Translations under genes and position numbers: made by a program
Notes under the pieces: generated by a model
The model's input: the letters and a program-made list of their open reading frames with translations, nothing else
Databases searched by the model: none
Told to the model about the DNA's origin: nothing
Part shown: piece after piece, positions 1-6,832 of the stretch
Numbering within the stretch: the stretch's first letter is position 1
How the letters are laid out: each line of letters opens with the position of its first letter
NCBI GenBank assembly: GCA_937889795.1
Contig: CALBZH010000002.1
Span: 1-6,832 of the forward strand
DNA: 6,832 bases
Direction: 5' to 3'
Source of the DNA: an uncultured Syntrophobacteraceae bacterium
Lineage (GTDB): Bacteria > Desulfobacterota > Syntrophobacteria > Syntrophobacterales > Syntrophobacteraceae

Positions 1-309
1 GCTTCCTGAACCGAAAGGGCCGCAGCCGTCATGCGAGTCATTTCGGCGGCGCGCCGAAGCCCCTCTTCTCCCGTGCAGGCGTTCGCGATCCCGGCGTTGA
101 CCACCACGCCTTTGGATCGCCGATTCTTCGACAGCCTCTCTTTGCAGATTTCAACGGGCGCGGCGCAGAACCGGTTGGTGGTGAAAACGCCGGCCGTGGC
201 TGCGCCTCCGCTGTCATCGGCCACGATAATGGCGCAATCGATCCGGTCTTTGTACCGCATCCCCGTGGCAGCGGCGGCCGCCTTGAACCCCGGGATTTGA
301 AAGGGCTCC

Positions 310-320
<11 letters not shown>
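1..320 (-). CDS. argJ: ArgJ, glutamate N-acetyltransferase / amino-acid N-acetyltransferase (partial, C-terminal part missing)
   Basis: ArgJ moves the acetyl group from N-acetylornithine to glutamate in the cyclic arginine pathway. Bifunctional forms also make N-acetylglutamate from acetyl-CoA. About 106 N-terminal residues are present, and the frame is open to the window edge. Family features seen are the opening [14 protein letters not shown], the segment [15 protein letters not shown] (residues about 43-57) and [15 protein letters not shown] (about 73-87), which corresponds to the usual NSGNANACTG signature with two substitutions. The catalytic threonine at the autoproteolysis site lies beyond the window, so activity and mono- or bifunctionality cannot be judged. 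I chose the GTG at 320-318 because it is the only start codon just ahead of the conserved block. It lies inside the last codons of secA, giving an 11-nt overlap and probable translational coupling. No clear Shine-Dalgarno sequence is visible. Confidence 0.88.
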
Positions 321-2832
<2,512 letters not shown>

Positions 2833-2895
2833 CGTGCTGCCACTCTCTTTTCATCGGATTGGGGGAGAGAGAATCGGGTGAATCCACACAAAGAA

Positions 2896-2914
2896 GGGCA
2901 CGTCATCCGTGCCC
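2896..2914 (-). promoter_or_regulatory. Hairpin in the secA 5' leader (possible attenuator or weak terminator)
   Basis: Read on the minus strand, GGGCACGGATGACGTGCCC forms a perfect 7-bp GC-rich stem (2908-2914 with 2896-2902) closed by a 5-nt loop. It is followed by TTCTTTGT. It starts 64 nt upstream of the secA ATG and downstream of the candidate promoter, so it would be in the secA leader RNA. The U-rich tail is interrupted, so a strong intrinsic terminator is unlikely. A partial attenuator, a leader-stabilising structure or a protein site are all possible. The loop and right arm contain one CACGGAT, the same 7-mer as the repeat arrays about 100 nt upstream, possibly by chance. Confidence 0.5.
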
Positions 2915-2939
2915 CTAAGCTTCCCGGTTGTTTCAGGCC

Positions 2940-2968
2940 AATATAAGCCACAATCTGCGAATTTGCAA
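2940..2968 (-). promoter_or_regulatory. Candidate sigma70 promoter for secA-argJ
   Basis: On the minus strand, TTGCAA at 2968-2963 (4 of 6 matches to TTGACA) is followed after exactly 17 nt by TATATT at 2945-2940 (5 of 6 matches to TATAAT). This AT-rich patch stands out in GC-rich surroundings. Transcription would start near 2933, giving a leader of about 100 nt before the secA ATG. The -35 box sits in an imperfect 12-nt palindrome (2960-2971) that could be an operator, but this is weak. The promoter is predicted from sequence alone. Confidence 0.5.
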
Positions 2969-3018
2969 TTTACCTGCCACCACCTGCTGCTGTGATATGC
3001 GGGGATTATAAAAGAATA

Positions 3019-3060
3019 CACGGATGGACACGGATAAAAGCACACGAATGAACAGGGATG
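3019..3060 (+). repeat. Left arm of inverted repeat: four CACGGAT-type units
   Basis: Units begin at 3019 (CACGGAT), 3029 (CACGGAT), 3043 (CACGAAT) and 3053 (CAGGGAT), so the steps are 10, 14 and 10 nt. The first two units are perfect and the last two each carry one change. The 17-mer CACGGATGGACACGGAT at 3019-3035 recurs exactly as its reverse complement at 3155-3171. Similar strings reading ATCCGTGTCCATCCGTG are, to my recollection, dispersed intergenic repeats in many environmental bacterial genomes. Their function is not known to me. Confidence 0.85.
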
Positions 3061-3078
3061 AGAATCGAAGGGAAAAGA

Positions 3079-3145
3079 TGTAGAGCCGAGTCATTAAGAC
3101 CCTGCAGGCAGCGCGCTACAAGAGCGCATTTCCGTCTGCGCTGCC
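3079..3145. repeat. Palindromic segment between the two repeat arms
   Basis: GGCAGCGC at 3107-3114 is exactly complementary to GCGCTGCC at 3138-3145 (8 bp, 23-nt loop). A competing stem is GCGCT (3113-3117) with AGCGC (3123-3127). TGTAG at 3079-3083 and CTACA at 3116-3120 form the short inverted ends of a 42-bp unit. These overlapping stems suggest a small palindromic repeat or a mobile mini-element nested in the larger inverted repeat, but only one copy is in view. Its stem could also serve as the 3' end of the GNAT-side transcript. No adjacent T-run supports a classic terminator. Confidence 0.45.
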
Positions 3146-3154
3146 CCCTCCTCC

Positions 3155-3195
3155 ATCCGTGTCCATCCGTGCGTATTGATCCGTGCTCATCCGTG
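3155..3195 (-). repeat. Right arm of inverted repeat: four perfect CACGGAT units
   Basis: On the minus strand four identical CACGGAT units lie at 3195-3189, 3185-3179, 3171-3165 and 3161-3155, again stepping 10, 14 and 10 nt. Aligned antiparallel with the left arm, about 32 of 41 positions agree, the units being better conserved than the spacers. The outermost unit begins immediately after the TGA stop (3198-3196) of the GNAT gene. The 119 nt between the exact 17-mers could form the loop of a long cruciform or RNA hairpin. Confidence 0.85.
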
Positions 3196-3708
3196 TCAGT
3201 CTTTCGTCTTTGCACTCGCGGCAGACTCCGCCCCTCGGGGAATCACATCGTAGACCAGCGCCACCTCGTCGCATTCGGGAAACTTCGGGCAATGCAGGCA
3301 ATCCGCCCAGATCTTGTGAGGAAACACATTCTTGTCCACGACTCGAAAGCCCATGTGCTCAAAGAAGGCCGTCTCGTAGGTGAGGGTGAACAGCCTCTGA
3401 ATCCCTAGCTCACGGGCTTCTTCAAGACAGGCCTCCACCAGCCTTCGACCGTACCCTTTTCCTTGCCGACCTTCGTCCACGGCCAGCGAGCGGATTTCGG
3501 CCAAGTCCTCCCAGATGATGTGGAGGCTGCAGCATCCCACGACGTGACCCGACTCCTCGTCCTGGACCACGAACATGTCTCGGATGTTCGTGTAAAGCTC
3601 GCTCAGGGACCGGGGGAGCAGTTTGCCCTGCTGCGCGAATCGCCCCAGCATCTTCTGGATGGGGGCCACGTCGCGTACGTGGGCCTTTCGTATCGCAGTG
3701 GATTTCAT
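3196..3708 (-). CDS. GNAT-family N-acetyltransferase, short ArgA-like type
   Basis: This 170-residue protein has the GNAT fold that transfers acetyl from acetyl-CoA to an amine. Motif A is clear: EIRSLAVDEGRQGKGYGRRLVEACL (71-95) contains the pyrophosphate-binding RQGKGYG (81-87). LPRSLSELYTNIRDMFV (31-47) and FFEHMGFRVVDK (115-126) match the short single-domain group annotated as N-acetylglutamate synthase-like (COG1246). In that case it would start arginine synthesis, but the substrate cannot be fixed from sequence. The tail HKIWADCLHCPKFPECDEVAL (131-151) has C137, C140 and C146, a conserved cysteine cluster in this subgroup that may bind metal or be redox-active. The ATG at 3708 has AGAAAGG 6 nt upstream. 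It starts 27 nt after the desulfurase stop and is probably the last gene of that operon. The final ~17 residues are low-complexity and end against the repeat array. Confidence 0.88.
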   Translation of the reverse strand: MKSTAIRKAHVRDVAPIQKMLGRFAQQGKLLPRSLSELYTNIRDMFVVQDEESGHVVGCCSLHIIWEDLAEIRSLAVDEGRQGKGYGRRLVEACLEEARELGIQRLFTLTYETAFFEHMGFRVVDKNVFPHKIWADCLHCPKFPECDEVALVYDVIPRGAESAASAKTKD

Positions 3709-3735
3709 CGAACGCCTTTCTGGGTGGACTGGGCC

Positions 3736-4884
3736 TCAGGACCTGGCTCGCCGCTTGAGCAGCCTGCCCAGTGAGCTCAGGAAATGGTCGACTTCTTCGT
3801 CGGTCGTCGCGTAGCCGGGCGACACGCGAACCGTCCCGTCCGGAAAGGTGGCCAATGTCCGATGCGCGGCCGGGGCGCAGTGGAGTCCCGACCGAACGGC
3901 GATGTCAAAGGTCTCGTCCAGCAGGTATGCGACATCGCCCGCGTTCATGCCCTCTACGACAAACGACACGGTTCCAGTGCCCCGCACTTCGGGAGACAGG
4001 ACACGCACCCCGGGAAGCTCAACGAGAGCGGTCTCCATTCGGTCGGCGAGGGCCAGTTCATGCGCAAGAATGCTTTCGATGCCGCTCTCGTTCAAGTAGT
4101 CGATGCCGGCCATCACCCCCGCGATTCCAGGCAAGTTGACGGTTCCACTTTCATAGCGGTCGGGACGCAGAAGCGGCTGCACCGGCTCCTCGGAGCGGCT
4201 GCCGGTTCCCCCTTCCATCAAGGGCAGCACGTCAAGGTCCCCTCGGATGAACACGATACCCACACCCGGTGGCCCAAGCAGCCCTTTGTGCCCGGAGCAA
4301 GCGAGCATCCCGAGCTTCCACCCGTCCACGTCGATCGGCTGCACCCCGGCGGTCTGAGCCGCATCCAGGAGCAGCGGAACCCCGTGAGACTCGCATAGCC
4401 GAGCGATCTCGGCAACCGGTTGAAGGGCGCCGTTCACGTTGGAGGCGTGGTTCAAAACGACCAGTCGGGGTCTTGTTGCGAGCTCAAGTGCAAGGCCTTG
4501 AAGGTCGATCAGTCCCCCGGCCCGATGCGGCATCACCTCCACCTGGACGCGCTCCCCTCTCAGGCGCTCCAACGGACGCACGACGGAATTGTGCTCCATG
4601 GGAGAGATGAGAACCCGGTCCCCCGGGCGCACCCACCCCTTGATCAGCAGATTCAAGCTTTCCGTCGCATTTTTCGTGAATGCCAGGAGGGACGGGTCGC
4701 CGACACCAAGCAATGTCGCCGCCCGCCCACGCGCCCGCGACACCAGGTCGGATGCGCTCCGAGCCATCCGGTGCGAACCGCGACCGGGCGATCCGCCCAT
4801 CTCCCGTAGAGCCTGCTCTGCCGCGGCGAGCACGGACGGAGGCTTGGGCCAGCTCGCTGCGGCATTGTCCAGATAGAGCGTCAT
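3736..4884 (-). CDS. PLP-dependent cysteine desulfurase-like aminotransferase class V
   Basis: The 382-residue protein is a fold-type I PLP enzyme. Cysteine desulfurases remove sulfur from cysteine as an enzyme persulfide and hand it to acceptors. Seen are YLDNAAASWPKP near the N-terminus, EHNS with the PLP-stacking H98, LLLDAAQTAG with PLP-contacting D174 and Q177, and SGHKGLLGP with the Schiff-base K200. The active-site loop RSGLHCAPAAH carries the likely persulfide C336. TVRVSPGYATTDEEVD (351-366) follows, with the substrate carboxylate arginine at R353. The short loop and overall pattern resemble SufS/CsdA and the TIGR01977 (EF2568-like) group, which is known near molybdenum and selenium enzyme genes, rather than IscS. 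Its ATG overlaps the fdhD stop by 4 nt (ATGA) with only a weak GGTGG upstream, so translation is probably coupled to fdhD. The likely job is sulfur donation to FdhD, but general Fe-S supply or selenocysteine lyase activity is also possible. Confidence 0.9.
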   Translation of the reverse strand: MTLYLDNAAASWPKPPSVLAAAEQALREMGGSPGRGSHRMARSASDLVSRARGRAATLLGVGDPSLLAFTKNATESLNLLIKGWVRPGDRVLISPMEHNSVVRPLERLRGERVQVEVMPHRAGGLIDLQGLALELATRPRLVVLNHASNVNGALQPVAEIARLCESHGVPLLLDAAQTAGVQPIDVDGWKLGMLACSGHKGLLGPPGVGIVFIRGDLDVLPLMEGGTGSRSEEPVQPLLRPDRYESGTVNLPGIAGVMAGIDYLNESGIESILAHELALADRMETALVELPGVRVLSPEVRGTGTVSFVVEGMNAGDVAYLLDETFDIAVRSGLHCAPAAHRTLATFPDGTVRVSPGYATTDEEVDHFLSSLGRLLKRRARS

Positions 4885-5732
4885 GTCACGTCACCCACCA
4901 CGCGATCGAACCCGCTATACACGGTGAACTTGCCGGCGCGCGCGTAGCCGATCAGGGTGATGTTCAGCGAGCGGGCGAGCTCGATGGCCAGTGAGCTTGC
5001 CGTGTTCCGGCTGACGACCATCGGAAGCCCAATCTTCGCCGCTTTAATGACAATCTCCGAGGTGAGTCTCCCCGTCGTCAGCAATAGTTTATCATCCAGC
5101 GAAACCTTGTTCAGGAGCACGTATCCGGCAATCATGTCTACCGCGTTGTGACGTCCGATGTCGTCGCGAAAGAGAACCACCCGGTCGGGCTCCATCAAAG
5201 CCGTGTTGTGGACCCCGTGCGTGTGCCGATACGTTTCGCTCAGCCGGTTGAGATCCTCGACCCGCTCCACGATCTGGTGAGGTCGCACCTTGAGGCTGCT
5301 TTCATTGGGGTGACTCAAGAGCGCGTCCAAGGCGAAATAGAAGAGCGAACCCTTGCCGCATCCCGAGGTAACGGTTCGCTTTTGCCACAAGCGGTTCGCG
5401 AAGGCCGACTCCGACCGGGATGACACATCGATTGTCCCTGCCTCCGGATCGACTTCAACCTTGACGAGATCTTCCAGGCTCTCCAAAAAGCCTTCCCCAT
5501 GGAAGAAGCCCACTGCCAATTCATCCACGTGGTGTCCGGCGCACAGCAGGGTCAGAATCTCCTTGCCGTTGAGACGAAGGGTGTAGGCTTTCTCCTGGAT
5601 CACCCAATGCGGACGCCGATCGTGATATCCAAGACGATCATAGGTTCGCGCCTCCACCGACCGAATGTGCTCAGCCGGCGATGAAATAGAGGATTTGGTG
5701 TCCGTGCCCCTTCCCTTCTCCATGGCGATCAT
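4881..5732 (-). CDS. fdhD: FdhD, sulfurtransferase for formate dehydrogenase/molybdenum cofactor
   Basis: FdhD binds the molybdenum cofactor and passes sulfur from a cysteine desulfurase to it, which formate dehydrogenase needs for activity; it acts in the cytoplasm. The 283-residue product has the family blocks [19 protein letters not shown] (65-83), [12 protein letters not shown] (122-133), [19 protein letters not shown] (188-206), [14 protein letters not shown] (219-232) and [15 protein letters not shown] (239-253). The loop cysteine C125 is present, but the second cysteine of the E. coli CxxC motif is replaced by glycine (CGKG). I recall this as a variant in other anaerobe FdhDs. The ATG at 5732 overlaps the NUDIX stop as ATGA. 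A second ATG at 5723 (residue 4) is better placed behind the GGGGGGA stretch and may be the true start. The gene is followed by an overlapping cysteine desulfurase, its expected partner. No formate dehydrogenase gene is in the window. Confidence 0.95.
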   Translation of the reverse strand: MIAMEKGRGTDTKSSISSPAEHIRSVEARTYDRLGYHDRRPHWVIQEKAYTLRLNGKEILTLLCAGHHVDELAVGFFHGEGFLESLEDLVKVEVDPEAGTIDVSSRSESAFANRLWQKRTVTSGCGKGSLFYFALDALLSHPNESSLKVRPHQIVERVEDLNRLSETYRHTHGVHNTALMEPDRVVLFRDDIGRHNAVDMIAGYVLLNKVSLDDKLLLTTGRLTSEIVIKAAKIGLPMVVSRNTASSLAIELARSLNITLIGYARAGKFTVYSGFDRVVGDVT

Positions 5733-6184
5733 TCCCCCCGAGCCGCCAGGCGGCTGCGGTAGTCCGCAAGGATATCACCGTGATCGAAGGCTAGCGGCGT
5801 CGGCAGTTGGTCCAGAGGAAAAACGACCACCCGGGCCGCATCGTCGGCGGCTCGAGGCTCACCACGCCCGTCCGCCGTGAACACCACCGTCACCGTGTGG
5901 TGTCTTGGGTCCCGACGCGGGTCCGAATAGGCTCTGAACTGGGCAAGCCGGTCAAGCTCGAGGCCCGTTTCCTCCTGAATCTCGCGGCGGACGGCCTCCT
6001 CGAGGCTTTCGCCGTAATCCACGAATCCTCCGGGCAGCGCCCACCCGTATGGGGGATTCTTCCTTTCGATGAGGACCACTCCCTGAGCACCCAGGGAGAC
6101 AATCGCGTCAACCGTTAGAAATGGGTTGCGATAGACGGTGACCTGGGCACCGCAAGTCGGACAGTGAACGCTGTTTCCTGCCAT
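5729..6184 (-). CDS. NUDIX hydrolase with N-terminal CxxC (ADP-ribose pyrophosphatase-like)
   Basis: NUDIX enzymes cleave nucleoside diphosphates linked to another moiety, such as ADP-ribose, NADH or damaged dNTPs. The box GX5EX7REUXEEXGU is perfect here: G53, E59, R67, E68, E71, E72 and G74, counted from the ATG at 6184. Ahead of it, [20 protein letters not shown] carries C8 and C11, half of a zinc ribbon, followed by the YRNP-TVD motif common in ADP-ribose pyrophosphatase-like members. The length is about 151 residues. An in-frame TTG at 6202 would add six residues and has AAGGGA about 9 nt upstream. I prefer the ATG because it sits just before the conserved block, though its ribosome site is weak. 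The stop overlaps the fdhD start by 4 nt, so the two are probably cotranslated. The substrate is not determinable. Confidence 0.9.
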   Translation of the reverse strand: MAGNSVHCPTCGAQVTVYRNPFLTVDAIVSLGAQGVVLIERKNPPYGWALPGGFVDYGESLEEAVRREIQEETGLELDRLAQFRAYSDPRRDPRHHTVTVVFTADGRGEPRAADDAARVVVFPLDQLPTPLAFDHGDILADYRSRLAARGE

Positions 6185-6247
6185 TGCATGCTCGCTGACC
6201 AAAGGCGCTTTTCCCTTGGCGACGTGATGCCGCCACAGACATGGAGA

Positions 6248-6784
6248 TTAAGCAGGACGAACGTCCTTTGGCTTCCTAAGGACCAGATGCTCCAGAGCCA
6301 GAACCAAAACGATGCCAACAATCAGTCCGTTCCCACAAAACACACGCAGGGATGTCGGCATCGAAGCCATGAACGGCTCGGGTAGGAACCCGACCATCGT
6401 ACCGATGAGCAGAGGCAGCCCCACCACGAAATAGTCCCGAATGGTCGGTCCTCCTCCGGCAACGACCGCCAGCCCGGCTCCCACCTGGGCACCCATCGCC
6501 GTACAGAGCGCCGCGCCGACCACCGGCCCGGGAATCATGGAGAGCAATGCCGCCAGCTTCGGCAAAAAGGCAGCCGCAATCATAATGATACCGCACCAGG
6601 CAACCGCGTAGCGACTCGCCACCCGGTTGGCAAGGATCACCCCGGGACTCATGCTGTAGCTCACCGTCCCCACCAGCCCCAGAAGACCGCAGCAAATCCC
6701 TCCCAGGCCATTCACCAGAACGCCTCGGGAAATGGCTTCAGGCAGGCGTGCATTGTCGGTGATGCGTGCAACACCGACAATGCA
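6248..6784 (-). CDS. NCS2-family purine/uracil permease (partial, N-terminal part missing)
   Basis: The remaining 178 residues match the C-terminal part of nucleobase:cation symporter-2 proteins (UraA, PbuX, XanQ type), which import uracil, xanthine or urate across the inner membrane. Seen are ITDNARLPEAISRGVLVNGLG, GLVGTVSYSMSPGVILANRVASRYA (the GT-S-S loop typical of the family), FLPKLAALLSMIPGPVVGAALC and about five hydrophobic helices ending at LVLALEHLVLRKP. Full members are about 430-450 residues, so roughly 260 are missing. The frame appears to continue to a GTG at 6799 and begin MLFRS, but those codons are adapter sequence (from 6785), so the real 5' end is off the contig. The TAA at 6250-6248 is 63 nt before the NUDIX ATG with no clear terminator between, so it may belong to the same operon. 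Substrate specificity cannot be assigned without the missing helices. Confidence 0.87.
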   Translation of the reverse strand, partial: CIVGVARITDNARLPEAISRGVLVNGLGGICCGLLGLVGTVSYSMSPGVILANRVASRYAVAWCGIIMIAAAFLPKLAALLSMIPGPVVGAALCTAMGAQVGAGLAVVAGGGPTIRDYFVVGLPLLIGTMVGFLPEPFMASMPTSLRVFCGNGLIVGIVLVLALEHLVLRKPKDVRPA

Positions 6785-6832
6785 AGATCGGAAGAGCACA
6801 CGTCTGAACTCCAGTCACGAGTGGATATCTCG
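6785..6832 (+). other. Illumina TruSeq adapter with index (sequencing artefact, not genomic)
   Basis: From 6785 the sequence reads AGATCGGAAGAGC and continues as the indexed TruSeq adapter to CCAGTCAC at 6818. Then come the 8-base index GAGTGGAT (6819-6826, which I recall as TruSeq index 23) and ATCTCG (6827-6832), the first bases of the fixed flow-cell part. All 48 bases agree with the known oligonucleotide as I remember it. This is read-through into the adapter that was assembled onto the contig end. Genomic sequence stops at 6784, or at 6785 if the A is shared. Confidence 0.98.

Larger units (their letters stand above)
2833..3195. other. 363-nt non-coding region between the GNAT gene and secA
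   Basis: No credible gene lies here. Short open frames exist, but they follow the periodic repeat units and look unlike any protein family. From the secA side the region contains a purine-rich ribosome-binding stretch (AGAGAG, 2843-2848), the leader hairpin (2896-2914), the candidate promoter (2940-2968), a left repeat array (3019-3060), a palindromic spacer (3079-3145) and a right repeat array (3155-3195) that touches the GNAT stop codon. There is no clean GC stem with a T-run to end the upstream operon, so the folded repeat element may act as the operon end. Confidence 0.7.

Noticed and set aside
3005..3010. TATAAT on the minus strand as an alternative secA -10 box
   Set aside because: The position 17 nt upstream reads CCGTGT inside the repeat and is no -35 match. 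The 2940-2968 pair is much better.
3088..3145. Intrinsic terminator for the GNAT-side operon
   Set aside because: Stems are present, but none is directly followed by a T-run on the minus strand. Kept only as a palindromic segment.
3019..3195. CRISPR array
   Set aside because: Units are only 7 nt with 3-7 nt spacers and are arranged in inverted halves. There are no 23-40 nt repeats or cas genes.
3006..3215. Small open frames across the intergenic repeat, with DEHG and DGHG-like periodic translations
   Set aside because: The periodicity comes from the CACGGAT units. Frames are open on both strands, which points to repeat DNA and not a protein.
6203..6247. Terminator or promoter between the permease and NUDIX genes
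   Set aside because: Only a 5-bp TGGCG/CGCCA stem with a 9-nt loop and no T-run is found, and no convincing -35/-10 pair.

Overview
The window is a GC-rich bacterial contig end in which every credible gene lies on the minus strand, so transcription runs from high to low coordinates. The best guess for the source is an environmental, mostly uncultured lineage. The compact SecA without a long variable insert, secA directly followed by argJ, and dispersed CACGGAT-type intergenic repeats are compatible with Nitrospirota, NC10 or deltaproteobacterial relatives. That placement rests on memory of such genomes and is low confidence.

Reading with transcription, the order is as follows. The last 48 bases (6785-6832) are not genomic: they match an Illumina TruSeq adapter followed by an 8-base index, so real sequence ends at 6784. 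The genomic part opens inside a purine/uracil-type NCS2 permease (6248-6784, 5' end missing). Next come a NUDIX hydrolase (5729-6184 or 6202), the molybdoenzyme sulfurtransferase FdhD (4881-5732), a class-V aminotransferase of the cysteine desulfurase type (3736-4884), and an ArgA-like GNAT acetyltransferase (3196-3708). NUDIX/fdhD and fdhD/desulfurase each overlap by ATGA, and the GNAT start is 27 nt after the desulfurase, so these four genes look like one translationally coupled operon. The desulfurase and FdhD form a plausible sulfur relay to a molybdenum cofactor.

Between the GNAT gene and secA is a 363-nt non-coding stretch (2833-3195). It holds an imperfect inverted pair of four-unit CACGGAT arrays with identical 10/14/10 spacing, a nested palindromic segment between the arms, a good candidate sigma70 promoter for secA, and a secA leader with a strong hairpin and a possibly masked Shine-Dalgarno sequence. 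secA (310-2832) is complete and intact. argJ begins inside the end of secA and runs off the left edge of the window.

The genes themselves are recognisable housekeeping or accessory-metabolism families. The less explained signals are the paired repeat arrays, the secA leader, the FdhD cysteine variant and the adapter junction.
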